Shown: positions 33,200-42,963 of the stretch, in pieces | Layout: the number at the start of each line of letters is the position of its first letter | Numbering within the stretch: position 1 is the first letter of the stretch | Program-made: the position numbers and the translations under genes | Assembly (NCBI RefSeq): GCF_001999765.1 | Contig: NZ_KV908322.1 | Span: 362,879-426,878 of the forward strand | Length of the DNA stretch: 64,000 nucleotides | Direction of reading: 5' to 3' | Source of the DNA: Sinomonas mesophila | GTDB lineage: Bacteria > Actinomycetota > Actinomycetes > Actinomycetales > Micrococcaceae | Notes under the pieces: model-generated | What the model was told of the DNA's origin: nothing | What the model saw: the letters and a program-made list of their open reading frames with translations, nothing else | The model's database searches: none

Positions 33200-33443
33200 G
33201 GCTAAGGCCTGGGTTGTCCGGGAGAAAGCGAAGAGCGATTGGCCGTCAAAGCTCGGCCGGCAGGCGGGCATGCGCCGCACCAAAGTTGCATTTCAGGCTC
33301 CTCATAACCTGATGAGACCTTTGGTGATCCCCCAGACCTAGAGACATAGTGAACCGATTGGGTCGCCGCCGCAATGGGGGTGGTCAGCACGTGGCCTGGG
33401 CCCTGGCACATGCCCGCTTTCGCGCGGGTCGCCGTGGAGCGGC
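33200..33443. other. Gene-free region upstream of RND permease B and leuS leader
   Basis: No gene recognised. It must carry the leftward promoter of the RND unit. CTCAT-AACCTG-ATGAG (33301-33316) is a short inverted repeat that could be an operator or part of a leader hairpin. No regulator gene for the RND unit is seen nearby. Confidence 0.4.
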
Positions 33444-33482
33444 TAGAGTAGGACCATGCACGCAAGCCTCCTGCTTAGCTAG
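33444..33482 (+). promoter_or_regulatory. leuS promoter -10 and Leu-rich leader peptide (MHASLLLS)
   Basis: ATG CAC GCA AGC CTC CTG CTT AGC TAG (33456-33482) encodes an 8-residue peptide with three consecutive leucine codons. A TANNNT -10 (TAGAGT, 33444-33449) lies 6 bases before the ATG, so the transcript may start at or next to the ATG and the peptide may be translated leaderless. A stem-loop and a terminator follow directly. This is the layout of transcription attenuation by ribosome stalling at Leu codons when charged tRNA-Leu is scarce. Confidence 0.7.
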
Positions 33483-33532
33483 CCGCCCGGCGTCACGCCG
33501 AGCGGCCGCCCCTCATGTGTCGAGGGGCTTTT
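33482..33532 (+). terminator. leuS attenuator: stem-loop plus intrinsic terminator
   Basis: A first composite hairpin pairs GCCGC (33482-33486) with GCGGC (33502-33506) and CGGCG (33488-33492) with CGCCG (33496-33500). A second hairpin, GCCCCTC (33508-33514) with GAGGGGC (33522-33528), is followed by TTTT and looks like a terminator. A stalled ribosome on the Leu codons would cover the 5' arm of the first hairpin. I could not identify a convincing antiterminator pairing by eye. Confidence 0.65.
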
Positions 33533-33576
33533 GTGTGTTGTGGATCAACTGGTCCGAGGCAGGAGTGGGAACCGTC

Positions 33577-33621
33577 ATGACCGGGCAGGCGTCATGGAAG
33601 AACAGAAGAGGGCAGCAGTGA
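33577..33621 (+). CDS. Possible small upstream ORF coupled to leuS
   Basis: ATG 33577 has AGGAGTGGG upstream and encodes [14 protein letters not shown], ending in TGA that overlaps the leuS GTG at 33618 (GTGA). It could couple translation into leuS or be chance. Weakly supported; nothing recognised in the peptide. Confidence 0.25.
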   Translation: MTGQASWKNRRGQQ

Positions 33622-36164
33622 GCGTTCAGCCGGAGACCGAATCCGGAGCAGCAAAGGAAGCGGTCGAACGTAGCTCCGACGGCGGCTACAGCTTCCCCGC
33701 CGTGGAGGCCAAGTGGTCGGCAGTGTGGGACGAGCTGGGCGTCTTCACGCCCAAAGACGACGGAAGCCGTGAGCGCCGCTACGTACTCGACATGTTCCCG
33801 TACCCATCAGGCGACCTGCACATGGGCCACGCCGAAGCGTTCGCGATGGGCGACGTCGTCGCCCGTTACTGGCGCCTCAAGGGCTACGACGTCCTCCACC
33901 CCATCGGCTGGGACTCCTTCGGCCTGCCCGCCGAGAACGCGGCCATCAAGCGCAACGCCCACCCGTCCGAGTGGACGTACGCGAACATCGAGACCCAGGC
34001 GGCCTCGTTCAAGCGCTACGGCCTGAGCCTGGATTGGTCGCGCCGCCTGCACACCTCGGACCCCGGGTACTACCGCTGGACCCAGTGGCTCTTCCTGCGC
34101 TTCTACGAGCGCGGCCTGGCCTACCGCAAGAACCACCCCGTCAACTGGTGCCCCAAGGACCAGACGGTGCTCGCCAACGAGCAGGTCGTCAACGGCGCGT
34201 GCGAGCGCTGCGGCACCCCGGTGACCAAGAAGGCCCTCAACCAGTGGTACTTCAAGATCACCGACTACGCGGACCGCCTGCTCGACGACATGGCCGAGCT
34301 CGAGGGCCACTGGCCGGAGCGCGTCCTCGCCATGCAGCGCAACTGGATCGGCCGCTCCGAGGGCGCGCACGTCCACTTCGCGATCGAGGCCGTACAGGGG
34401 GCGCACGACGGCGCGGGGTCACTTCCCGAGCGCGACGTCACCGTCTTCACGACCCGTCCGGACACGCTCTACGGCGCGACCTTCTTCGTCGTCGCGGCCG
34501 ACGCCGAGCTGGCCTCCGAGCTCGTCGCGCCCAGCCACGCGCAGGAGCTCGCCGAGTACCAGGACCGGGTCAAGAACCTCTCCGAGATCGAGCGGCAGAA
34601 CACCGACCGCGAGAAGACCGGCGTCTTCCTCGGCCGCTACGCCGTCAACCCCCTCAACGGCGAGCGGCTCCCTGTGTGGGCGGCGGACTACGTCCTCGCC
34701 GAGTACGGCACCGGCGCGATCATGGCCGTCCCCGCGCACGACCAGCGCGACCTCGACTTCGCCCGCGCCTTCGGCCTGCCCGTGCGTGCCGTCCTGGACA
34801 CCGGCGAGGAGGACCCGGCGGAGACCGGCGTCGCGACCGCCGGCGAGGGCACGCTCGTCAACTCGGGCCCGCTCGACGGCCTCTCCAAGGCCGAGGGCAT
34901 CGCGAAGGCCATCGAGATCGTCGAGGCCGCCGGCACCGGCCAGGGCACGGTCAACTACCGACTGCGCGACTGGCTCCTGTCCCGCCAGCGCTTCTGGGGT
35001 GCCCCGATTCCCATCATCCACTGCGACGAGTGCGGCGAGGTGCCGGTCCCGGACGAGCAGCTGCCTGTGCGCCTGCCGGACGACCTGCGCGGCGAGCAGC
35101 TGGCGCCCAAGGGGACTTCGCCGCTCGCTGCCGCGGCCGAGTGGGTCAACGTCGCGTGCCCGTCCTGCGGCGGGGCCGCGGCGCGGGACACGGACACGAT
35201 GGACACGTTCGTGGATTCCTCGTGGTACTACCTGCGGTACCTCTCGCCGGACTACGCCGAGGGCCCGTTCGACCCCGAGGCCGCGAGGAACTGGATGCCC
35301 GTCGCGCAGTACGTGGGCGGCGTCGAGCACGCGATCCTGCACCTGCTCTACAGCCGCTTCTTCACCAAGGTCATCAAGGACATCGGGCTCATCGAGTTCG
35401 ACGAGCCGTTCGCGGCGCTCATGAACCAGGGCCAGGTGCTCAACGGCGGCAAGGCCATGAGCAAGTCCCTCGGCAATGGCGTGGACCTCGGCGAGCAGCT
35501 CGACCAGTTCGGCGTCGACGCCGTGCGCCTCACCATGGTCTTCGCGTCCCCGCCCGAGGACGACGTCGACTGGGCCGACGTCTCGCCGTCCGGCTCGGCC
35601 AAGTTCCTCGCCAGGGCCTGGCGGCTCGGCCAGGACGTCACGAGCGCCCCCGGCACCGACCCGGCGGGAGGCGACCGCGCCCTGCGCGCCGTCACGCACC
35701 GCACGCTCGCCGAGGCGACGGAGCTCGTCGAGTCGCACAAGTTCAACGTCGTCGTGGCCAAAGCCATGGAGCTGACCAACGCCACCCGCAAGGCCATCGA
35801 CGCCGGTCCGGGCGGCTCCGACCCGGCCGTGCGCGAGGCCGTCGAGGCCCTCGCGATCATCCTGAGCCTCTTCGCGCCGTACACGGCCGAGGACCTGTGG
35901 GCCGCGCTCGGGCACGAGCCGTCGGTCGCCAATGCGGCCTGGCCGGAGCACGACCCGGCACTGACCGTCGAGGACACCGTGACCGCCGTCGTGCAGGTCC
36001 AGGGGAAGGTGCGCGACCGCCTCGACGTCGCACCGGACATCACGGAGGACGCCCTCCGCGAGCTCGCCCTGGCCTCGCCCAGCGTGGCCCGCATCCTCGA
36101 CGGCCGCGGCATCCGCACCGTGATCGTCCGGGCGCCGAAGCTCGTCAACATCGTCCCTGCCTGA
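33618..36164 (+). CDS. leuS: Leucyl-tRNA synthetase
   Basis: Charges tRNA-Leu. Class I synthetase of 848 aa. The HIGH motif appears as HMGH in [15 protein letters not shown] (about residues 67-70), and KMSKS as KAMSKS near residue 611. Zinc-like Cys pairs occur in CERCGTP and CDECGE/CPSCGG, and the CP1 editing domain is present ([12 protein letters not shown]). I prefer GTG 33618 ([10 protein letters not shown]), which has AGAGGG upstream, over ATG 33594. The attenuator upstream suggests control by leucine supply. Confidence 0.93.
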   Translation: MSVQPETESGAAKEAVERSSDGGYSFPAVEAKWSAVWDELGVFTPKDDGSRERRYVLDMFPYPSGDLHMGHAEAFAMGDVVARYWRLKGYDVLHPIGWDSFGLPAENAAIKRNAHPSEWTYANIETQAASFKRYGLSLDWSRRLHTSDPGYYRWTQWLFLRFYERGLAYRKNHPVNWCPKDQTVLANEQVVNGACERCGTPVTKKALNQWYFKITDYADRLLDDMAELEGHWPERVLAMQRNWIGRSEGAHVHFAIEAVQGAHDGAGSLPERDVTVFTTRPDTLYGATFFVVAADAELASELVAPSHAQELAEYQDRVKNLSEIERQNTDREKTGVFLGRYAVNPLNGERLPVWAADYVLAEYGTGAIMAVPAHDQRDLDFARAFGLPVRAVLDTGEEDPAETGVATAGEGTLVNSGPLDGLSKAEGIAKAIEIVEAAGTGQGTVNYRLRDWLLSRQRFWGAPIPIIHCDECGEVPVPDEQLPVRLPDDLRGEQLAPKGTSPLAAAAEWVNVACPSCGGAAARDTDTMDTFVDSSWYYLRYLSPDYAEGPFDPEAARNWMPVAQYVGGVEHAILHLLYSRFFTKVIKDIGLIEFDEPFAALMNQGQVLNGGKAMSKSLGNGVDLGEQLDQFGVDAVRLTMVFASPPEDDVDWADVSPSGSAKFLARAWRLGQDVTSAPGTDPAGGDRALRAVTHRTLAEATELVESHKFNVVVAKAMELTNATRKAIDAGPGGSDPAVREAVEALAIILSLFAPYTAEDLWAALGHEPSVANAAWPEHDPALTVEDTVTAVVQVQGKVRDRLDVAPDITEDALRELALASPSVARILDGRGIRTVIVRAPKLVNIVPA

Positions 36165-36174
36165 TCCGGCCGCC

Positions 36175-37173
36175 ATGGGGGAGGGGAAGGTTCCTGAGGC
36201 CCCGGCCTGGGCGTGGCTGCGGCGCGGCCTCGGCCGGCTCCGGCCCGCGCCGGCCCCAGTGGCGCGGCCGCGCACGGCCGTCGTCACCGACTCGGCCGCG
36301 GCCCTGCCGGCCTCGTGGTCCGAGGAGTTCGCCCGGCTGGGCTGCTTCGCGTCCGTGACGCTGCCGGTCATGGCCGGGGACGAGATCTTCACCGAGGGCC
36401 AGGACGTGGACACGGCACTCGGCGTCGCCCTTGCCGCGGGCCGGCCCGTGCGGACCTCGCGGCCCTCGCCCGGGCAGTTCGAGCGTGCCTACCGCTCCTT
36501 CGAGGAGGCCGGCTTCGAGGGCGTCGTGTCCCTGCACCTCTCCGGGGGACTGTCCGGGACCGCTGACGCGGCGCGCCTGGCCGCCGAGCGGGTCGGGATC
36601 CCGGTCGAGGTCGTCGACTCGCGCACGGCGGGGATGGCCCTCGGCTTCGCCGTCCGCGACGCCGTGCTGGCCGCGGCGGACGGCGCCGACCCCGCCGCGG
36701 TCCGCGACGCAACCCTCGCGCGGCTCGCCGGCTCCGAGGCGCTGTTCTACGTTCCGAGCCTCGAGCAGCTCCGCCGCGGGGGCCGCATAGGGACCGCGGC
36801 CTCGCTCATCGGCACGATGCTGGCGATCAAGCCGATCCTGACGCTCCAGGACGGGCTCATCGTCCCGCTCGAGCGGGTCCGCACTTCCGCCCGCGCCCTC
36901 ACCCGCCTGCGCGAGCTCGCCCTCGACAAGTGCGCCGCGTGCGGCGCGCCCGACCTCGCCGTGCACTACTTCGGCAACGCGGACGAGGCCGAGGAGTTTG
37001 CGGCGGGCCTCGCCCGCGCCGTGGGCGCGACAGATGGGGGCATCGTCGTCACGCCCCTGCCGGCCGTCCTCGCGGCGCACACGGGCCTTGGGGTGCTCGC
37101 CGTCGTGGTTTCGCCGCCCGAGGCCCGGCAGGGAGCCCACAAGGGCGATGGAGCCCCGACGTCGGCCGAGTAG
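36175..37173 (+). CDS. DegV family fatty-acid-binding protein
   Basis: A 332-aa DegV/DAK1-like protein: VVTDSAAALPASW near residue 37, SRPSPGQFERAY, and SLHLSGGLSGTADAARLAA. DegV proteins bind fatty acids, and in Firmicutes some act as FakB partners of a fatty-acid kinase; no FakA-like gene is adjacent. The N-terminal 35 residues are an extra Pro/Arg-rich extension. It starts 10 bases after leuS and is probably cotranscribed. Confidence 0.88.
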   Translation: MGEGKVPEAPAWAWLRRGLGRLRPAPAPVARPRTAVVTDSAAALPASWSEEFARLGCFASVTLPVMAGDEIFTEGQDVDTALGVALAAGRPVRTSRPSPGQFERAYRSFEEAGFEGVVSLHLSGGLSGTADAARLAAERVGIPVEVVDSRTAGMALGFAVRDAVLAAADGADPAAVRDATLARLAGSEALFYVPSLEQLRRGGRIGTAASLIGTMLAIKPILTLQDGLIVPLERVRTSARALTRLRELALDKCAACGAPDLAVHYFGNADEAEEFAAGLARAVGATDGGIVVTPLPAVLAAHTGLGVLAVVVSPPEARQGAHKGDGAPTSAE

Positions 37174-37657
37174 TCCTTCGCTGTTCGGTGATGAAGAGGT
37201 GGTGGCGGTGACCACGCACCTGGGCCAGCAATTCACCGCAGACAGCAGTCTGTCCCCAGGCATCCGGCCGCTACAGGCACAAACTCGTCAGCGACCGGGT
37301 AATTCCGCGAAATGGCCCGAGCAAAGACGAGTACACCACCTTCTTGTCCCCCATAGCGGCCGGCTCCTACCCTGTGCCCATGGCAAAATCCGTTCCTCGG
37401 GCAGGGCCTACGGGAATGGTTGGCGGACACATGGGCTGGGGCAAGCGAACACAACCACATGATGGCTGGCGGCCCTTGCACGCCCGGAAGCGGAAGCGCC
37501 TCGACGCACGTATTCCGAACGAGGACGAAAATCCTGCTCAACCTGCACGTACTAGCAAGGGCTCGGGACTCGCGCGCGGGGCCCGACAGCATCTGGGCCC
37601 AGGGGATGCTGCCCCGCACCCGGATCATTTCATTCCAACTCCCGAAAGACCACGCTA
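37174..37657. other. 484-base region without a recognised gene
   Basis: Lower GC than the flanking core genes. Open frames on both strands show no family resemblance. It holds the promoter of the lipoprotein gene at 37658 and is probably part of the same transferred block. Confidence 0.4.
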
Positions 37658-38638
37658 ATGTTCCAGCCCAATAGGGGTCTGTCCGCCCTTGGCACTGTCT
37701 TCACGCTGCTTTTGGCGATGGCCACGGTGGCATCGTGCGCGACACCAGGTTCACCCCAACCTCCGACGACTTCTGCCCCCGCAACGTCGTCACCGCCGGC
37801 ATCGACACCAGCGCCAACGGACGCCCAGGAACTCTGCGGCCCAGGGTCGGCGATCAACTTCGACAAAACAGCCTTCCCGGCATCTCCCAAGATCGACAAC
37901 CAGTGGTTTCCGTTGAAGCCGGGCATGCAGTACACAACAACGGGCACCGTCGAGGCCGCCGATGGCACCACCGAACGTATCGTCACTCATACTGTTACCG
38001 GCCTGACCAAGGTCATCGACGGGGTGAAGACTTTGGTGATGTGGGACCGCGACTACCAGGACGGTGCACTGGTTGAATCTGAACTGGCATTCTTCGCCCA
38101 GGACAACGCCGGAACGGTCTGGCTCTTCGGGGAATATCCTGAAGAGTTCGAAAATGACGTATTCATTGGCGCGCCGAACACCTTCATTCACGGGATATCC
38201 GGGAGCCAGGCCGGCATTGCCATGCAGGCCCAGCCCCAGACCCGTACCCGGACACCGGAATATGTCCAGGGACACGCCCCTTCCGTGGGCTTCCTTGACT
38301 GTGCGCGCACGATCAGCATGGACGTCGCCCTCTGCGTCCCCGCCGGCTGCTACGGGGGCCTGCTGGAGATCAACGAGCGCAACCCGCTCGAACCGGCCGT
38401 AGGCAACCAGCGCAAATTCTATTCAGCCGGGACGGGATTGGTGAAAGTGACAGCCATCGGCGGCGAAAGGCAGGAAACGCTGGACCTCACCAAGGCTGAG
38501 CAACTCAGCGACGCGCAACTGGCAGAAGTCAATGCCCAAGCGCTTGATCTCGACGAGCACGGATACGAGGTCAGCAAGGACGTATACGCTCAGACACCCC
38601 GCGCCGAAGCTGCCACGGAAGGGGCCGGCCGCAGCTGA
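37658..38638 (+). CDS. Lipoprotein paralogue of the RND-linked secreted protein
   Basis: A 326-aa lipoprotein with lipobox VASC (Cys near residue 27), a Pro/Ser/Thr-rich linker (about 30-55), and a domain closely similar to the product at 25512: ELCGPGSAINFDKTAF, HTVTGLTKVIDGVKT, WDRDYQDGALVESELAFFAQ, GTVWLFGEYPEEFEN, RKFYSAGTGLVKVTAIGG. Cys in DCAR and CVPAGCYG are conserved. Here the protein is membrane-anchored rather than released. Weak ribosome-binding site; base composition is lower in GC than neighbouring genes. Function unknown. Confidence 0.8.
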   Translation: MFQPNRGLSALGTVFTLLLAMATVASCATPGSPQPPTTSAPATSSPPASTPAPTDAQELCGPGSAINFDKTAFPASPKIDNQWFPLKPGMQYTTTGTVEAADGTTERIVTHTVTGLTKVIDGVKTLVMWDRDYQDGALVESELAFFAQDNAGTVWLFGEYPEEFENDVFIGAPNTFIHGISGSQAGIAMQAQPQTRTRTPEYVQGHAPSVGFLDCARTISMDVALCVPAGCYGGLLEINERNPLEPAVGNQRKFYSAGTGLVKVTAIGGERQETLDLTKAEQLSDAQLAEVNAQALDLDEHGYEVSKDVYAQTPRAEAATEGAGRS

Positions 38639-38731
38639 CGGGCGATCGCGCACCATCGAGACGACGACCCAGAGCTTGAGAACCCGAATACTCATTGGGG
38701 TTGTCGTCTTGTTGCAATTCCTTGCCAAACC

Positions 38732-39135
38732 AGGGACTACTTGGCCCAGCGCAGAAATGGTGATGTCTGGTACTTTGGCGAAGACGTCAGCAACTTTGTG
38801 AATGGAATACTGAGAGATCATTCGGGCAGCTTTATGCACGGCAAAGACGGCGCAAAAGCCGGAATCTGGATGAAGGCCGAGCAGAGAATCGGCGACTCAT
38901 ACCGGCAGGAATACTATCCGGGTCATGCCGAAGACATGCGTAATACTGTCGCCACCGGTCTGACGGTATCCACAAGAGACGCACATACACCGATTGCGTC
39001 AAAGTCTATGACTGGACGCCGATTGAGAGGCGATCCAGAGAGCACAAATACTATTGCCCCCAAGTCAGCGCCCTAGTACTCATTGAAGACTTGGAAACCC
39101 GCCAACGAACAGAACTCACTAACATTGAGCCTTGA
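38732..39135 (+). pseudogene. Broken third copy of the secreted-protein family
   Basis: From 38732 the translation reads RDYLAQRRNGDVWYFGED, then GSFMHGKDGAKAGIWMKAEQ and GDSYRQEYYPGHAEDM, matching the WxFGEYPEE to FIHG to HAP region of the two intact paralogues. Near 38970-38985 the homology moves to another frame (YTDCVKVYDWTPIERRSREH, then KYYCPQVSALVLIED) and stops at 39135. The 5' part of the gene is missing. It is a frameshifted remnant lying directly after the intact copy at 37658. Its sequence is nearer to a generic outgroup of the family than to the two intact copies. Confidence 0.7.
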
Positions 39136-39315
39136 CGCATTTCATTCGCTGATCACAATGGTCAGCAGAATGCCAACGAACTTCACCCGCAGAACAGCTC
39201 AGGGTGGATAGCCAGCAGTCCTCCACATGTCCTCCACACGCGCCGCTTGGGCGTGTCCCTCCACATAGCGCCGCACCCCGCCCGGACTGCCGGGTACCCG
39301 TGCAACCGTGGTCCC
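39136..39315. other. Gap before comEA
   Basis: No gene recognised. The comEA frame stays open back to about 39247, so a longer comEA starting at TTG 39247 or GTG 39253 cannot be excluded. Confidence 0.3.
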
Positions 39316-40176
39316 ATGGCATGGTTGGCGCGCGGCAATCAGGGGGCGGAGCGGAGGGCCGCCCGCCACCGGTGGGACGAACTGTTCCCAGGCCCCGACG
39401 CCGGCCTGCTTGATGCCGTCTCACCGTCCCGGCCGGATACGCTGCTCGATCCCGGTGCCGGAGAGTCCGCTCGGCCCTCCCGCGGCCCCAGTCGCTTCGT
39501 GGTCACCCTCCGCGCGGCCGCCGCCCTCGCCGTCGTCCTTGCCATCTGCAGCGGGCTCTGGTGGTGGAGCTCGGCCTCGGCGGCGCCGGACGTGCGGACG
39601 GTCGAGGCCGCCGATGAGGCGGAGGCGGGCCACGGCGAGGCCCTGAAGCCGGAGCCGGAGCCGGGCGAAGAGCCCGCCGCCGGGGATGCCCTCGTCGCCC
39701 ATGTGGCGGGAGCGGTGGCGGCGCCAGGGGTGTACCGTCTGCCCCGCGGCGCGCGGTACCACGAGGCCATCGCGGCGGCGGGGGGCGCGGGCCCTGAGGC
39801 CGACGTCCACCGGCTCAACCTCGCTGCGGCCGTCGAGGACGGCATGCGGCTGTACGTCCCGCGCATCGGGGAGGCCGTGGACCCCGCGGCCAGCGGGATG
39901 CCCGCTGCGGGGGGAGGCGCGGCGCTGCCCGGCGGGCCGGTCGGCCGCGGATCGGCCGGTGGCACTGCCGCCGGGGGCAGGGCCGCAAAGGTCAACCTCA
40001 ACACGGCCACCGTGGAGGAGCTCGGCGCCCTGCCACGGGTCGGCCCCGTGCTCGCGCAGCGCATCGTTGACTTCCGCACCCAGCACGGCCGGTTCGGCGC
40101 GCCCGAGGATCTCGACGCGGTCGACGGCATCGGCCCGAAGATGCTCGAGACCCTCCTGCCCCTCGTGACGGTCTGA
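39316..40176 (+). CDS. comEA: ComEA family DNA-binding competence protein
   Basis: A 286-aa membrane-anchored DNA receptor. An N-terminal cytoplasmic stretch is followed by one membrane helix (about 58-80), an acidic Glu/Pro linker, and an SLBB domain (AHVAGAVAAPGVYRLPRGA, about 128-180). A Gly/Ala linker leads to a C-terminal helix-hairpin-helix domain (KVNLNTATVEELGALPRVGP to the end) that binds double-stranded DNA. ATG 39316 is chosen, but no clear ribosome-binding site is visible. Its stop overlaps the comEC ATG. Confidence 0.88.
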   Translation: MAWLARGNQGAERRAARHRWDELFPGPDAGLLDAVSPSRPDTLLDPGAGESARPSRGPSRFVVTLRAAAALAVVLAICSGLWWWSSASAAPDVRTVEAADEAEAGHGEALKPEPEPGEEPAAGDALVAHVAGAVAAPGVYRLPRGARYHEAIAAAGGAGPEADVHRLNLAAAVEDGMRLYVPRIGEAVDPAASGMPAAGGGAALPGGPVGRGSAGGTAAGGRAAKVNLNTATVEELGALPRVGPVLAQRIVDFRTQHGRFGAPEDLDAVDGIGPKMLETLLPLVTV

Positions 40177-42950
40177 TGGCAGAGCGCGGAAGCCTGACGG
40201 GAGGCACAGGGTACGAGCGAGACAGCGCACGGGACGGCCGGGGCCGAGCATGGGAGCGCTACCGATCGTCCGCTGCCTCCGGCGTCGCCGTCGGCGAGGC
40301 CCCCAGACCGAGGCTCCGGGACCGAGCCAAGGAGTGGATCGCTGGCCTGTGGTCGAACGCCGACGCTCCGTCCGCCGTGTGGGGCGGCAGGTGGCGGGAT
40401 CTGCGGCTCGCGCCCCTCGGTGCCGCGGCCTGGCTCGGCGCTGCCCTCGGGGCGCCGCTTGCCGCGCTCCTCGGGACCGGTCTGGGCACAGGCCCCGCCG
40501 CGGGTGCTGGGCTGGCCGGCACCGCGGCGCTCGCGTCCATCCTGGCCGGGCTCGCCCTCGTCGGCGCGGCCGCCGTCCGCATGAGGCGCCGCCGGGCGGG
40601 CCTCCGCCGGGGAAGCCGCCCGGGCGCGCGACCGTCTGCGCGGCAGAAGGCGGCCGTCCTCGGAGGCTGCATCGCCGTGGCGCTCGGGGCCGGGCTGACG
40701 GCCTCCGCCGCCCAGTGGGGCACGGAGAACTCGGGCCCCACCGGCGAGCTGCTCTCCCGTGGCGGGCAGACCACGGCAACCGTCGAGGTCACCGACGACG
40801 CCCGTGCGCAGCGACTTGGCGGCGCCTTGGCCTCCGGACCCCGGTTCCTCGCCGAGGCGCGACTGCTCGAGGCGACCTACGGCGGCCGTGCCTTCTCCTC
40901 ACGGGCGCGGGTCCTGCTCGCCGGTGGGCCCGAGCTCGAGGGTCTGCGTGCGGGTGTCCGGCTCGAGCTCGCCGGGACGGTGGTCCCTGCCGAGCAGCCG
41001 GCCGGCCGGGCGCTCCTGAGTCTCGACAGCCCCCCGCGCACTGTCGGCTCCGCGGACGGAGCGCGTGCGGCGGCCAGCGCCCGCGAAGCCCTGCGCGGCG
41101 CCTCGTCGTGGCTGCCCGCGGACGCGGCGGGCCTCCTGCCCGGCATGGCCGTCGGGGACACGTCGGCGCTGCCCGCAGACTTGGAGGAAGCGATGCGCGC
41201 CGTCGGGCTGGGGCATCTGACCGCAGTGTCCGGGGCGAACTTCACCATCGTCCTCGGGGCGGTGCTCCTGACGATGCGGTCCCTTCGCGCTCCTCGGTGG
41301 CTCGCAGTCGGGGCGAGCGCCGCGGCGCTCGGCGGCTACCTCGCGGTGGTGGGACCCGAGCCGAGCGTCGCGCGCGCGGCCGTCATGGGGACCGTCGGCC
41401 TCGCCGCCCTCACGGCCGGCCGCCCGGGGCGCAGCTGCTCGGCCCTCGCCGCCGCTGTCCTCGTCATGGTCGTGGTCGACCCGTCGCTGGCTGCGAGCCT
41501 CGGATTCGTGCTTTCCGTCACCGCGACGCTGGGCATCGCCCTCGTCGGGCCCCCGCTTGCCCAGGCCCTCGCCCACCGGCTCCCCGGCTGGCTCGCCCTC
41601 TCAGCCGCCGTTCCCTTGTCCGCGCAGCTGCTCTGCGGCCCCATCGTCGTCCTCATCCAGCCGCAGTTCCTCACGCTGTCCCTCGCGGCGAACGTTGCCG
41701 TCGCGCCGCTCGTCCCCCTCGTCACGCTTGCCGGGACGCTCGCCCTGGCCACAGGCGTGTGGTGCCCTCCGGCAGCCGTCGCCTGCGCCGCGCTGGGCGG
41801 GGCCGCGGCCCAGGGCGTGGCGGCCGTCGCCAGGGCCGCGGCTTCCGTCCCGGGCGCGGCCCTGCCCTGGCCGGACGGGGCTCCCGGAGCTCTCGCCATG
41901 GCCGGGATGTCGGCCGTCAACCTCGCCGCCCTCTGGGCCGTGTTCGTGCCCTCCGGGCGCGCCGCGTCAGCGGTCGTCCTGCACGCGGCGGCCGATGCGC
42001 TGCGCGGCGCCCTGAGCCCCGGGGAATCGGGCACCGGTCCGGTGGGCGCAAGAGAGACCGGACGGGCTGTCCTCGCACGGCGACGGCTGGCAGGCGCGGC
42101 GGGAGCCCTCGTCGTCGTGGCGGCCCTCCTCGCGGGCGTGCGGCTCGTCGCGGGCCCCCGCGGGCTCGAGGGCTGGCACGTCACCCTGTGCGACGTGGGG
42201 CAGGGAGACGCCGTCGTGCTCGCGACGGGCGAACGGGCAGCGCTCGTCGTCGACAGCGGCCCTGACCCGAGGCTCATCGACTCGTGCCTCGACGACCTTG
42301 GCATCGGCACGGTCGAGGCCTACGTCATCACGCACTTCCACGCCGACCACTACGGAGGGACCGCGGGCGTCCTCTCGGGCCGGACGGTCCGGCGGGCACT
42401 CGTCCCCGCGGCGGCAGGAGCGCCGCCCGCGGTGGTGCGGGACCTGCTCGCCGCCGCGCACGTCCCGGTCGCGGCCGCCGGCGCGGGGGAGAAGGGGCGG
42501 GCCGGCCCGCTGAGCTGGCGGGTCCTCTGGCCGGCGAGGCCCGCGGGGGCCGTAGCGGCGCGAGCGGAGTCCATCGAACAGAACAACGTGAGCCTCGTCC
42601 TAGACGTGGACTGGGACGGCATGCCGCAGGCCGGCATTCTCCTTACGGGCGATCTCGAGGAAGACGCCGCGGCACGGCTCCTGGCACGCGAGCCGGGTCT
42701 GGCCCGGCGGCCGCCACCGGTCCTGAAGATTGCGCACCACGGGGCCCGCAACGGCGGAACTGCGATCCTCGATGCCCTCCGTCCCGACGTGGCCCTCATC
42801 TCGGCAGGGAGGGACAACGACTACGGCCACCCCCACCCCGAGATCGTCGCCGCCCTCGAGCATCGGGGGACCGCGACGGTGCGCACCGACGAGTCCGGTA
42901 CGGTCCAGCTGCGCTTCGCCTCGGGATCGGTCCAGTGGGCACCTCGGTGA
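40176..42950 (+). CDS. comEC: ComEC/Rec2 family DNA uptake channel
   Basis: A 924-aa polytopic membrane protein for passage of single-stranded DNA. After two N-terminal helices and an OB-like extracellular domain, the Competence domain contains LTAVSGANFTIVLG (about residues 347-360) and about eight helices. The C-terminal metallo-beta-lactamase domain begins near residue 668 and has the metal motif HFHADHYGG near 718 and later KIAHHGARNGG. It overlaps comEA by one base. The following 11 kb separates it from holA, its usual neighbour. Confidence 0.93.
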   Translation: MAERGSLTGGTGYERDSARDGRGRAWERYRSSAASGVAVGEAPRPRLRDRAKEWIAGLWSNADAPSAVWGGRWRDLRLAPLGAAAWLGAALGAPLAALLGTGLGTGPAAGAGLAGTAALASILAGLALVGAAAVRMRRRRAGLRRGSRPGARPSARQKAAVLGGCIAVALGAGLTASAAQWGTENSGPTGELLSRGGQTTATVEVTDDARAQRLGGALASGPRFLAEARLLEATYGGRAFSSRARVLLAGGPELEGLRAGVRLELAGTVVPAEQPAGRALLSLDSPPRTVGSADGARAAASAREALRGASSWLPADAAGLLPGMAVGDTSALPADLEEAMRAVGLGHLTAVSGANFTIVLGAVLLTMRSLRAPRWLAVGASAAALGGYLAVVGPEPSVARAAVMGTVGLAALTAGRPGRSCSALAAAVLVMVVVDPSLAASLGFVLSVTATLGIALVGPPLAQALAHRLPGWLALSAAVPLSAQLLCGPIVVLIQPQFLTLSLAANVAVAPLVPLVTLAGTLALATGVWCPPAAVACAALGGAAAQGVAAVARAAASVPGAALPWPDGAPGALAMAGMSAVNLAALWAVFVPSGRAASAVVLHAAADALRGALSPGESGTGPVGARETGRAVLARRRLAGAAGALVVVAALLAGVRLVAGPRGLEGWHVTLCDVGQGDAVVLATGERAALVVDSGPDPRLIDSCLDDLGIGTVEAYVITHFHADHYGGTAGVLSGRTVRRALVPAAAGAPPAVVRDLLAAAHVPVAAAGAGEKGRAGPLSWRVLWPARPAGAVAARAESIEQNNVSLVLDVDWDGMPQAGILLTGDLEEDAAARLLAREPGLARRPPPVLKIAHHGARNGGTAILDALRPDVALISAGRDNDYGHPHPEIVAALEHRGTATVRTDESGTVQLRFASGSVQWAPR

Positions 42951-42963
42951 ATAGAACAGGCCA

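Noticed and set aside
37233..37628. A 131-residue minus-strand frame in the 37.2-37.6 kb gap
   Set aside because: No ribosome-binding site, no recognisable domain and irregular composition; treated as non-coding.
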